Shown here in pieces: positions 1 through 58,000 of a stretch of 64,000 bases of DNA; the stretch's first letter is position 1, and every line of letters begins with the position of its first letter. The notes under the pieces are model-generated. The model did not search any database. It saw nothing but the letters and a program-made list of their open reading frames with translations, and was not told the origin of the DNA. A program made the position numbers and the translations under genes. This DNA comes from Ficedula albicollis (Eukaryota > Chordata > Aves > Passeriformes > Muscicapidae), in NCBI RefSeq assembly GCF_000247815.1, contig NC_021674.1, forward strand, positions 9,360,466 through 9,424,465, read 5' to 3'.

Positions 1-367
1 TCACACTATATTGATAAACCTCTGACTTGTATTTTCCTTCCAGATGCTTTGCTTTCATATATCCAAAGGCTTAGAGTGATAGCTTGCATAGTTAGGACCC
101 ATTACTGTTACCGTCTCTGGAGAAGAAAGTACACTGAGAGTGCCAGTTAACAGGGAGAGGAGGTAAAGAATGTGGACATGGCAAGTGTAACTTAATCCCC
201 TCGATGTAGATTGCAGCAATCTGTTTGTTTGAATTGGAAGCAATAGCAAAGTCCTGCTGGGAGGCCTCTGAGAGAACTGCAGTGATCAAGTTAACCTCAG
301 AACAGCAGTGCAGAACCTCATCTGGGATGTAGAGAGAGCATCCAAGCAGTGTGAGTGTGAAAGGAGC

Positions 368-499
368 TTGTCTATTAGAGCCTTTGTTTTTTTTTTCTTA
401 CCCAGAGGTTGGATTCTTGTCTGCAGCTCAGAATTGTCTATTAGAGCCTTTGTTTTTTTTTTTCTTCCCCAGAGGTTGGATTCTTGTCTGCAGCTCAGA
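368..499. repeat. 66-bp tandem duplication
   Basis: TTGTCTATTAGAGCCTTTG and the following T tract and CAGAGGTTGGATTCTTGTC occur twice, offset 66. Confidence 0.9.
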
Positions 500-597
500 T
501 TGTCACCTCAGTGAGCTGAATTGTGAAGGAAAAGAATGAATGTTATGCCCTTAATATCTAAATATCTTCAACTTTGGAAACAAGTTTGAAGGGTTAA

Positions 598-1400
598 TAG
601 AATCATGGAACGGTTTGGAAAGGACCCTAAAAATCGTCTTGTTCCACCCCCCTGCCATGGGCAGGGACACCTTCCACTAGACCAGATTGCTCCAAGCCCT
701 GTCCAGCCTGGCCTTGAACACCTCCAGGGATGGGGCAGCCACAGCTTCTCTGGAACCCTCTCCAGGAGGTTCAGTGTGTAATTGTACAATATCCCGCTCC
801 TTTTTAAGGGGCAGTGTGACCATACCCACCAATTGCCACAGCTGCTCTGGCTGACTGGCTTCTGTGCTTTAATATCCTGAGGGTAAAGAACTTCTTCCTA
901 AGATCCTGACTGGCTCCTGTGCTTTAACATCCTGAGGGTAAAGAACTTCTTCCTAAGATCTGATATAATCTCTCCTCTTGTAGTTGGAAACTATTTCTCC
1001 TATCAGTGTCAGCCTGTGTAAGAAGTCTCTCTTCCTCTGTAAGCCCCCTCTAGGTGCTGGAAGGCTGCTCTAAGGTCTCCCAAAGCCTCCTGTTCTCCAG
1101 GCTGACCACTCCCAGCTCTCTCACCCTGACCTCATGGGAGGGCTGTTCTCTCTCTGGTCACCTTTGTAGCTCACCTCTGCACTGCTCTAACAGGTCTACA
1201 GATTTTATGTGCTGAGGACCCCAGACCTGGGTGCAGCACTGCAGGTGAGGTCCCATGAGGGCAGAGACCTCTTCATTTGGTGCTATTTCTAGAACTGTGC
1301 CTTGGTGCTGAGTAAATGTTTCCTCGAACTGTAAGTACACATTAACTAATCGGGGCGTCCTCCTTTCCGGTCTGCCCACGATGACAGCCCTGATGCTCAC
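598..1400 (-). mobile_element. CR1-type LINE fragment, minus orientation
   Basis: The stretch from AATCATGGAACGGTTTGGAA through CCATGGGCAGGGACACCTTC and GCCTGGCCTTGAACACCTCC to TCTCCAGGCTGACC matches the reverse complement of the avian CR1 3' region as I remember it. It is 5'-truncated, as most CR1 copies are. It carries an internal 55-bp duplication (851-960) that must postdate insertion. The right boundary is approximate. Confidence 0.85.
851..960. repeat. 55-bp tandem duplication inside a CR1 copy
   Basis: CTGACTGGCTTCTGTGCTTT and the following segment, including AGGGTAAAGAACTTCTTCCT, occur twice with two base differences. Confidence 0.9.
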
Positions 1401-1716
1401 TTTGTCTGTCTCTGACAAACTCTTGCAAGCCTCCTTGCAGTAGGAGTAGGCTGCTGGAATCTGTTAGTCAAACTCCCAACGTTGCCTCATCCAGGCTGTT
1501 CCAAGAAATCACTTCTGTGACATTGGCTGTAAAACAAAAGAAGCTGCATGTGTCATCTTAGAGCAGTCCCAAACTGCCAGACGTGTCTCAAGCGAGTCAC
1601 ACTGCAGCCATGCATCTGTAAGGCATGTCATTCCTGCCCCTGTTTTTCCTGTAGAATTTCCCCATGAGCACTTACTTACTTGTCAAGCACACTATTCCAA
1701 ACCCTTAGAGTAAGAA

Positions 1717-1812
1717 TTGATTTTTATTGCTGTGGGGTGCTTCTCCAGTTGTGTGTAGGCTTGTTTGATTCTTATTGCTATGGGGTGCTTCTCCAGTTGT
1801 GTGTAGGCTTGT
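1717..1812. repeat. 48-bp tandem duplication
   Basis: GGGGTGCTTCTCCAGTTGTG with its flanks is repeated, offset 48. Confidence 0.9.
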
Positions 1813-4043
1813 AGGTGATGAGGTAGTTGTGCATATTAGTGCCTGCACTGTTGGATTGATAGCACTGGCATCCAGCATTCCTGGTGCTGCAATGTTCCTG
1901 CTGGAACTTGACTTTTTAACATTTATTATTCTCTGAATTAAAGACCCTTCAAGATCCAGGGCTTTATTGCCAAGTTGACGTTTCCAGTGCCTGTGCCAGA
2001 GAAAACTGAAACAGTTAGTGAGGCTGAGTCACAAATTTTGTGTTGTAACTGGTGCAACATCAGTGAACTGAGTCCTTGATGGAGCTGTTACCTTCTTCGG
2101 GACTTTTACTCCGAATGTTCTGCGAAAGCTGGTTTCAGGCATGATAGTGGAAGCATCAAAAGGTAGTTGGCACTTCAGCAAAAGATTTTTGAGGCAGTCT
2201 GGCCCTGAACTGAGTGTCAGACTTCCTGCTTTTTGTGAATGATGCAAGAAGAACATAGTGAGACTTGAAAGTTGAGATAATTTTTTTGGATATTCAGACA
2301 GTGTCAGAACATCATGGATGTGACTCACATCCCACCCAGCTAAAGCTCAAGATGAAATGTTTTTATTCCATGTACAACTCTAACGCAGGGTGTTACTGAC
2401 CTTGGAGTGGATGACAAGCAGTAAATGTGGGCGTAAATCTCTGTAGGTCCTGCTGGTAGCAGAATGTTCATTGAGCTTCCTGATGTACCTCCAAGACATT
2501 AAACCCAGGATTTATCATCTCATTGTTACTGAGAAGAGCAGTTGTTTTTCAGGGTGTTTCAGCCTGAACATAATCTGTTGTTGACAATGCACAGCAAGAG
2601 TCCACTTTTTGTGCACTTCTGTTCCTGAGAAGTTCCTGGCGGTTTGGAAGGAAGCTCCTGCCTGTGTCCTCATGAAATGGCAGTGATTGTGGTGCTGCTT
2701 TCTGTCCAAGCCACGAGACCTCCACGTGGAGTTCTGGTATCTTGCAATACATCCTATAGGCTTTCCAGATCCCATGGGGCAGAATTTCCCCAATGAGAGG
2801 GATCTGCCCTGATCTGCTGCCCTCGGTGTCCCGGAATGCTGGAATTGCGCAAGCGGTCCTCTCTGCCCCCGCATATGCCAATAAGAAATATGACCCTTGT
2901 TCCAGGGCAGTGTGAATTTCCATTTGAACCCCAGCCCTTGCCCAAAGCAAACACAGCTCTGAAAACTACTCTCTATGTATTTGGTTTTGAAAACCAGCTG
3001 TGGATCTTACACACCCTTTATTAGAATTAAAGTAATTTTCTAGCAGCTAGAATGCCACAGCACTGGAGCACCAGGGCTTTTCTTCAAAAGAAAATCTCTA
3101 GAAGGGAAGGCTAAAGGATAATTGTATTGATTCTGCTCTAATAGTTTTGGCATGATTCTTACCATGGCATTGATACCATTATTTCTTTTAATTAGGAGAC
3201 GACAGTACCTAATGTGAGGCATACTGTCATTATGAGCTTGATTTTGCTCTCTCACGAGCCCCAAATGTAGCTCAGACTCTGTTCTTAAACCTGTTAGGAA
3301 ACAGCTGTCAGTGAGGTAGAAGACTTCCTGTAAGGTTTATTATGAGCTGGATGAACACCTTCTGGAAACAGCAGAATAAGAACTAGGAACTCTTCCACCC
3401 TGTATCATTCTGTCTGGAGAAATGAATTGTCTCAGAGTCAGAGTAGTGGCTGGAATAAGAATCAGTTAGACTGAGTTAAAAAACCAACATTTACCCAAGA
3501 ATGTTGCCTTTGACAGCCTCAGAGCACAAAAAAAAAAAAAAGGAGGAAAAAAAGAGAGTTTAAGCTGCTCAGGGAAGGAAAGTTGTATGCCTTGCATGTA
3601 GAGCCTGGTTCTTAAATTGTGGCCTTCTTAAATTGAAGGGGGAGAGGGACCATCCTATGGGGCAATGAGTTAAATGGTTCCCGAGGAAACCCTCTCCCCT
3701 TCTGCAGGGCAGGAACAGGGTTGTGACAAGTGGCATAACTGGCCTGACTTCTCATCTGAATGAAGCTAATGGTGCCTGGTGTCACGAAGTCTATAGAACC
3801 TCTTGAGAAAAGAGGTTACTTATTATAGTAACAAACCAGGTTATTTGTATCATTACAAATCAGTTATTGTAGACTCACTTTGCAGATGTTCTTTAGTGTC
3901 ATAAAGCACGTGAATAAATGTGGGTTTTATCACCAGATTGTAAGTTCTGAAAGCTTTTAGGAGAAAGCAATTTCTTTCTGAATGTCTAACTGCAGGGGTT
4001 TTTTTGTTTTTGTTTTTCGTTTGTTTTTAATTTATTTTCCCAG

Positions 4044-9850
<5,807 letters not shown>

Positions 9851-10830
9851 GTCCAGGAGAGGGCACAGTCAGGGCTGGGGCTCCTGTGCCAGACCAGCCT
9901 CGTCGTGGAAGAACCTTTTAAGCATTAGAAATCTAAGTACACAGAGGGCCTATGCTTTGTCATCTTCACAGTACCCTGCAGTATTAATTTAAAATTAATT
10001 TCTCTTGCTTATCTTTAAGCAGCCACATAAGCGCCATGGATGTGCGTAAGTAATGCTTCAGTCCTTAAAGAGATTCTGTAACTCAGTTAATATAACCTTG
10101 AAGTGCAATACTGTTTGTCTTGCGGGAAGATGGACAGATCTTCTTTGATAAGAAGTTCAGAGGCTCGCCTCAACCATGCAGTAGTTTTTGAATTGCTTGT
10201 AACTGCAGAAATAAAGCTGTGAAGCAATACATGTGGGACAACATGGTTGGCAACTCCTGTGACGTTTTAGGAAGGCACAGTTGAAAACCAAAAGTTTCAC
10301 TACTGCTAAACAGGCTCTTAAAACCCTGTATTTCATGTGCTCACAACCTGTAGCCCTCTTCAACCCCCCCCAAACTACAAGTGGGATGTCCTATCCCAGT
10401 TGTATGTCGAGGTACTGGGGTAAGGCTGTCAATACCTCCATTTCCGTATCGTGAGAGTGGGAATCATCCGTGTTCCAAACTTGCCCAAAGAATCCAATAC
10501 TTGAGAAAAATGCCTCAGTAACCACGTGTGGTGTTTGCTTTTTCACATCCCATTTAAGACTGGATCTCCTGTTAATATCTTAAATCTTTGATCTGCCCTC
10601 TTTTTTTCAATAAATGGATCACGTTGACTACACCTATGTTCATATTGTCACAGCCATGTATGTTAATTTATCTTCTCTTGAGTTTCTAAATTTGTACAGG
10701 AATTGAAATCCCTGTCCTGATCACTATTGATTTCTTAATGTTTCTCTTGTATTTACATGCAGACAACTTTATTTTATAAGCTTAGTATAACACTGGTATG
10801 TATCATTAAAGAAGTTGGTCTTTAAAAACA
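9851..10830 (+). other. UGP2: UGP2 3' UTR with three candidate polyadenylation signals
   Basis: No coding frame continues after the stop. Candidate signals are AATAAA at 10209-10214, AATAAA at 10609-10614 and ATTAAA at 10805-10810. Their spacing suggests alternative 3' ends, the longest finishing near 10830. The end point is inferred from the last signal and not demonstrated. Confidence 0.7.
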
Positions 10831-11430
10831 ACTGTGATTTTAGAGCTTTATTTTGACTGACAATGAATGACACGTGTTATGCTACCAGGTCAGCATGCCT
10901 GGCTGAGGGCACCACAGGCACACACACACTGCAGCAGAGACCATTCCATCAGACATGATCATCTCAGGGTTAGGCACTCGACGGGGGTCAGGTACAGATG
11001 GGTGAGGTGAGAAACGCAGGCACTTGTACTGAATACTGGCAGCCTCCAGTCTGTTGAAGGTAGTATTAAAAACTCCAAAATACATGGATTTCAGCTGCAC
11101 GCTCCTTACTGGTGCAGCCTTTTATAAGCAGCCTAAAAACTTTAAAATTCTTCCTGCCCTGTTCTTAGATCCCTGTTGCTCCCTGCTGGTAGGGACCATG
11201 AGCGGCTGGAGTTGGCCATCCTTACGCCAGCCTTTTTTCCATCTTCCAGTTCCCCCAGGAGCCCCACTGCTACCCTGCCACTGCTAACGAGGGTCAGGTC
11301 ACTCCTCTCTCCCACGGGGATGTCTTTGAGCAACTGCCCCTTGCTTAGAAAATCTCGTCTTCAGATTCTAGGTCCTGAGAAATCCCCTGGAATAGGACTG
11401 CTCCCTAACAAAGCTGAATCCTATATGCGA
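10831..11430. other. Spacer between convergent UGP2 and VPS54
   Basis: About 600 bp between the last UGP2 polyadenylation signal and the inferred 3' end of VPS54. I see no conserved frame, repeat family or RNA gene in it. The two genes converge with no evident overlap if these ends are right. Confidence 0.6.
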
Positions 11431-11933
11431 GCAATCAAAAGACATTTATTTATATAAAGTTCTGTAAAAAAATAAATTTTAGAACAGCATAGTTTCATAG
11501 AGAAAAACATTTTCTACAGAGTTCCAACTGCAAGATTTTTATATTGTACCATCATTAAATAAGGTGGGACACCATGTGAATTTCATTGCACTAGAAGAAA
11601 TGCAAAGCATCTTTTTAATATAAAGATATACAGAGCATTCTAGACAACTACAGCTGTGTTACAGCTATGTGTTCTTTTGGATTTGGTCCAAAGAAACCTG
11701 AGTCTGTTTCCAGAGAGAATGAAAAAACATTGCACAGACAGCTGATCACTTGTTTCTTGCTGAAGGACACTGGAAGGATCTCTCCCTGCAGCTCCCTCTG
11801 GGTCTAAGCTCCCCCGACTCTCAATCCTGCCCTTGCTGGGGCTCTGGGCTCAAGTGTTCACCTCACCGACGTCACACTGCTTAGAAGAAAGTCAGTCTGT
11901 TGTCAGAGCCAAGTGATTGCCCCCAGTGGATTA
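11431..11933 (-). other. VPS54: VPS54 3' UTR
   Basis: About 500 nt after the VPS54 stop on the minus strand. The likely polyadenylation signal is AATAAA on the minus strand (TTTATT at 11445-11450), so the end near 11430 is inferred. No other feature is visible in it. Confidence 0.65.
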
Positions 11934-52148
<40,215 letters not shown>

Positions 52149-52174
52149 TGCATAAAATCACCACTTGATAAAAG
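52149..52174 (-). other. VPS54: VPS54 5' UTR part of the first coding exon
   Basis: 26 nt between a plausible acceptor (CTATTTAG on the minus strand) and the start codon. An upstream noncoding exon in the CpG island around 61-62 kb is therefore expected. I could not delimit it. Confidence 0.65.
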
Positions 52175-53678
52175 CTAAATAGGAAACAATAGATATCAAG
52201 GCTTTAATAAAGCTCTGGGGAAAAGCTATCAAAACAATGACAGTCCAGAATTGCTTTTAACTGCAATACTTCAACTGACACATTTCAACAACGGGAGAAA
52301 GTTTATTTTCAATACAAAAATAAAAGGCAGAATGTAACTTCATAGCCTGCTCCTCACACACCTGTAGGTTTGGAGGATAGCCTGTTCCTGTGCACAGCAC
52401 CAATAAAATATTACATTAGGAAAAAAAACCAAGTCTTTCAGGCACTTCTTCTTTTCTTGCCATAACTATTGCAGCCACAGTGCACACACTCTCAATAGAA
52501 TTTCCTCTCAAATATCAGGAAACCTTGTACTTCAATCAGGAAAACTGACAATTCAACTTTTATGGCTGTCTAGTAAAGTATAGTTTGTTTCAGCATCATC
52601 TATTTGCACAGAGAAGACAAATCATACATCAAAAAGCTCCAGAGTAAGCCAAGTCCCACTAATTTTCAGTTCAATTTAAAGATCCCAATTTGAAAATAAA
52701 TGGTCTTAAAAATTTTACACCAGGGCTGAACTTAATGAGTTTTTTCCATCTGTAAACAAAACTGCATTTCCATCAAAGTATCAGACAGTAGTACACTGTG
52801 CAACTATTAGAGGTTTGAGAGCTTATTAAAACTGTACAGCTTAAGGAGTGCCTGTTCAAAGGGATCCACCTGGATCCTCGCCTTTAAGGAGAAATTAAAC
52901 ACATCTAGCAAGATCTTAGCATTTAACTACGAACCCTTAATGGACACTTAAATTACTCACTACCCTGTGAAGGAGCACAAAAAGATTAAAGGCCAGTTTT
53001 ATCTTCAGGTGCTAAAGCAGGCACCAAGGGATGGCTGCACCTCACCGTAATGGCTTCCAGCAGCATCACATATTACAAATCTCATTTGGAAAAGAAAAAG
53101 AAAAGGTTCTGCTTTCTAATTGAAGTTGAAATTGTCCTACAAAACAATCCTAAAAGATGTTCAGCTACAACAGAGCATCCCAATGAAGTAGCAACTTTTC
53201 AGAAAAACATAACTAGCAGACAGAGAATGGGAACAGTCAGAAGTCGTCAGACAAAAAGCTTTTCCAAACATCTGACAGATCCTCCGTAAATATCATAAAG
53301 CATTAATCTCTCTGCCCCAAAAGCCCCACAAAACCCTTTTTCTTTACTACTTTTATTGCATTTTCATATTTTTATGTTCTTCCCTTGTCATTTCCAAAGT
53401 AACTTCTTCATTAAGCTCTTCCCAAATGTTTTGGGGTGGTTTTGTGACAAATCTAGCATATGATGATAAAACATTTACCATTTTAGCATTCTTAAAAAAC
53501 ACATCCAGTGCTATGTAGCCATGACCAACTCTCCTAAAGGCATACAGTAAATTTATCTGCACTTGGAACTGCTTCAAAGTGCTGTATGTGCAGTTTTTCT
53601 TCTAAAAAGGCCTCTGTAATATGAGCCAGAGTCTGCTCTAGTCAGATGTAGGAGCAACTAGGGCAATTTGTAGGAAGC

Positions 53679-54354
53679 AGTGAAATACTGTAACTCTTGC
53701 AAGCCTTTCATTAAGTCTTTCTCCCTTCCCTACAATGAAGTACCATCTAAAAGAATTGTCTAGGATATGAATTGTCTCAACTACATAAATCCGAGTGGAG
53801 AAAACGCTATCTGTGTGATGCTAGTCAAAGATTTAGAACAAATTTAAAAGACAATTTAAGAAGACTGAAGAGTAGCTTAACACCTCAGCATTTCAAAAAC
53901 AAGCTTTATCTACTCTTGCACAGATATTTTCATTACTTATCACCATAAAATATTCACTGACATATCTTAAAATAGAATGAACTGAAATACTGTAACTCCT
54001 GCAAGCCTTTCATTAAGTCTTTCTCCCTTCCCTACAATGAAGTACCATCTAAAGTGAAATACTGTAACTCTTGCAAGCCTTTCATTAAGTCTTTCTCCCT
54101 TCCCTACAATGAAGTACCATCTAAAAGAATTGTCTAGGATATGAATTGTCTCAACTACATAAATCCGAGTGGAGAAAACGCTATCTGTGTGATGCTAGTC
54201 AAAGATTTAGAACAAATTTAAAAGACAATTTAAGAAGACTGAAGAGTAGCTTAACACCTCAGCATTTCAAAAACAAGCTTTATCTACTCTTGCACAGATA
54301 TTTTCATTACTTATCACCATAAAATATTCACTGACATATCTTAAAATAGAATGA
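53679..54354. repeat. Partial triplication in the VPS54 5' intron
   Basis: A unit of about 300 bp at 53679-53981 recurs at 54053-54354 (offset 374). Between them is a partial third copy (about 53982-54052) of the first 70 bp or so, with one CTTGC to CCTGC difference. Confidence 0.93.
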
Positions 54355-55002
54355 AAAGAGTACAATAAAACACCAGTGCAAGCAGTAACCTTCATACTGT
54401 TAGAGTGGATTTCAACAAGATATAAGGCTTCATAGGCAGAGGCCTTCTTAAGTGGCACGCAATCTGATGCTGTACTAAATTATTCATAGCTAGCAGCTAT
54501 TCTAGTACCCTCAAAAGTCAGGACCTTATGGATAATTAACTCCAATGAACCACATCTGCACAGGAAAAAAATCATCTTTGTACTGCCCAAAATCAGGCAC
54601 TCCTCAAAATGCAGTCCTTAAATTGGCCAACAAAGTGTAACTTCAAAAAGATAAAGAAAACTGGACAAGAGTACCTGAATTAAATCCACATATGTGGAAT
54701 ATGTGCCAAGCCCATATAAAGGCAAAAATACTGCCCTACACTAATCTCTGTACACTAACCTTATCCACAACTGAAAAACTTTTAATCTGTTCACCAACAG
54801 AACAACAGCTCCTTGTGCTCCACTACTAAACATTTTATAGACAAATGAAGCTATAATTAGCCCCTATATCAACCTATTTAAATACCCAATAATATACAAA
54901 TTTGCTGATTTAAACATGCCAAAAAAATGAAACTCAGTGTTAACACAGAACAAAACTTCTGCAGAGTATTTTAACTCAATTCAATTTTCCATGCAAGTGA
55001 AA

Positions 55003-55084
55003 GACAGATAAATGCAGTTAACTGTACTAACTGTGCAGAATGACAGGCAGGTAAATGCAGTTAACTGCATTAGCTGTGCAGAGT
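55003..55084. repeat. About 40-bp diverged tandem repeat
   Basis: TAAATGCAGTTAACTG followed by CTGTGCAGA occurs twice with several differences, so it is older than the other duplications in this window. Confidence 0.7.
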
Positions 55085-58000
55085 GAATTATGAAATGGTG
55101 AGTCCCCCGAGTCTCTTACTTAGAGGAGCATATGGCTGTAGTAAGAATACGCGACTATGCAACTTTATGACATCAGTGTTTAAATTATATACAATTAAAA
55201 TGGGTTAGATAACTGTGTTCTCTCCAGTAATCACCATAATTTACTCACATTTTGTCTAGCAATGTGTATTAAACTAACGCAATTAAAACAAACGTTTAGA
55301 GGTTAGACGAAAGAGTAGTGATGGAACCGGGATCTCAGGATTATGGCTCTCTTTGCAACATGCCTTCAACATATTCTTTTGTAATTTTTTTTGTATTATT
55401 TTGTACACACTGTATTAATTTCCTTATTTAAAAAGATTATATTAAATTACACTGTCAATGACTTAATACTGCTGAAGTCGAACCAAATCAGCCGCGGCAA
55501 CAATGAAAACAGCTTTGATGATCTGAACTGACAGTATTCCTACAGTTTGAGCACACAAAGAGTTGTACTCCAGCTTACAGCCTCCTCTTTGAAAAACATC
55601 CTCATTCAGTAACACGCTCAGCAAGTACAGTATGACACAGCTGTACAACACAGCACGGAACAAAATACTGTGGTGACGAGAGTAAGAGCCACACACTTGG
55701 ATACTGCACAGTCAGCGAAACAGCAGCTCTGTGAGCCAGCAAGGCATTAATCACATGAGGTTATTTCTGAGATGACTACCCTGTGACTCTTGAGTTTCAC
55801 ACCCGAGGTTTCAGCTGTTGGAAAAGAGCACAACAAACAACAAAGCGTATTACTCAGAAGTAATTGCACGGGGTGTTTGTAACTCTGGAGGATGTGCTTG
55901 TTTTTCTAAGTATGAGGACTTGTACAAAAGTTCTTCAGAAACTGCCTTCCCAAATTCTGGTTATTCACATGCTTTGTTTTTCTAATATCATTCATCGAAT
56001 CTGCTCTCCAAATTTTATTTTAGCTTCAAAAATAGTGACACCTAAGAAGAGACACTCAGCTCTCAGTGGGAAGAGTCCCCAGGGTTCCAAGTGAACATAC
56101 AACCCTGAGCAAGCTTTCCTTGAAGTATTCCCCACTGTCCACAACAAGTCACACTTGGACACCAGCAGGCACTTTTCAAGGGGCATGCTCTGCATCTCAA
56201 AGGTAAGGCAGGAGAAGTTTCTCTGTGAACACAAATGGCATGCTAAAGTCCCTGCTGCTTGTCATGGCTTTGGCAACAACAGAGTGAAAGGAAAACATTT
56301 CGTTCAAGCCCTCTTCTGGTTATCCAACATGCTTTGGAATAGAAAACTATCAGAAGCCACCCACAAGTCAAGCTAAAGCAAGATATTGCACCATTTCTAG
56401 AAGATATGATAAATACCAAAGACACTTTTTAAAGAAAAGTGTACCTGAAACGTAACTAAAAGATAAAAATGTACAAGGGACTCCTTCCAGGGCCTCAACA
56501 GCCAATAAATGGCATATTGCTATAGGCCTAATATATTTACTCTGTCCCCAAAAGTTGAGCTTTCCCTATGTATTCTTACACAGCTCTTTTTGCTAAATCA
56601 GCAGGATTCCACCCTGCAACAGGGAAACCATGGTAGGAGCAAAGTACACAGCACCTTTGTAAGACAATGAGAGCAGACTGTACAGCACAAGCTTTCACTT
56701 TTTTTTCAACCAGTTAATTCCTCAGGCTGAAATTTCCATGCTTGTCCCTGGTGCCCCGAGATATTCATCCCTGTTGCAGCAAGGGAGCCAAGGTTAGCTT
56801 GGAGCAGAAACATTTAAGCAGTTTCAGAGACAGAGGCTAAAGCTGTGGGGAGCTGTTCTGTTGACCCAATCTCTTTCTGAACACCTACTTCCATCCTGGG
56901 ATCTCAGAGGAGGAAGGTGATGACTGTCAGGGGAATGACAAGGCCAGAGTCACAGGAGAGCTGTGGCTTGTCCCTATGGCAAGCCACCTATGTTTGGAGC
57001 ACACCCCAACATGAAACCTCTTCACACAACTAAGAGAGGAGGTCATATGAGCCTGGCCTTTCTGAGAGCCTAATAAACATAACTGTATTTGTATTTGCAA
57101 ACAAACACGTATTTGAGTTTGCATTCTGCACACCCCAACAGTATCCCAAATCCCATGTTCCCACACTGAGGGTGCACCTTCTCTGCAAAGTTAGCATGAC
57201 TGATGACCATCCAGGTTAGCCTTGCTGGGATGAAATCAATCCAACAAGGAAGCAATGTATGAGTTATCTGCATGTCCCATCAGCCCTGCTTAGCCACACA
57301 TGGTGTTACGCTCCAGCAGACTCTGTAATTCCTCAGACTGTGCTACTTTCCCAGCAAACTGCAGAATGGGGACTGTGGAAAAGCAAGAGCACTTGAATGG
57401 CCCGAAGAGTAATGCTACACTCTCCCCTTAAATTCTCTCTTTCATAAGGCCATCTCAAAACACTCTCCTCAAAGAGGGAAACAGGCAAGAGAAAACAGTA
57501 GTGACTCCAAAGAAAGAACAGAACAGCTGCATCCCCACTGCAAAGCACCATGGGTAGCCTACATGGCCAGGATAAAACACATCTGACTTTCATATTATCA
57601 CATTTTGTACTGGTTTTTTTTGCCCTTCCCAGCTGTAACCACATGAACAGCAGATTAAAAAAAAAAAAAAGGGGGAAAAAGAAAAAAGCATTAGCTGAGC
57701 TTCACTTCTTCAAACACAAGAATAAGATCCTCTGAAAATAATTACCCCAAAATGTCCCATCACTGAATAATGCCTTGTTACTTAAAATAATCCACAAGTG
57801 TAAACATTTTGTCAAAAACTGAAAAGCAATTTAACTCCTTTTAGACAAGCTATCTGGAAAGTAATATTTCGCTTTCATTCAGGTACCAAATAAATTACAT
57901 GAAACACTTGTGATGTATCCACTGTAGCAAATATACTTCCTCTCATCTGGAAACCCAATCTCCCAATGCTGAACACTAATTTGAAATCAGAAGGCAGATT

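Larger units (their letters stand above)
1..4043 (+). other. UGP2: UGP2 intron (partial) upstream of the first visible exon
   Basis: Intronic sequence without a UGP2 exon. It holds a CR1 fragment (about 598-1400), three small tandem duplications (368-499, 851-960, 1717-1812) and an unexplained minus-strand open frame near 2029-2340. A poly-A tract lies near 3529. The pyrimidine-rich acceptor before 4044 ends it. Confidence 0.8.

Noticed and set aside
2836..3024. Plus-strand 62-codon frame in the UGP2 intron as a missing upstream UGP2 exon
   Set aside because: Its translation does not resemble the UGP2 N-terminus and it lacks fitting splice sites.
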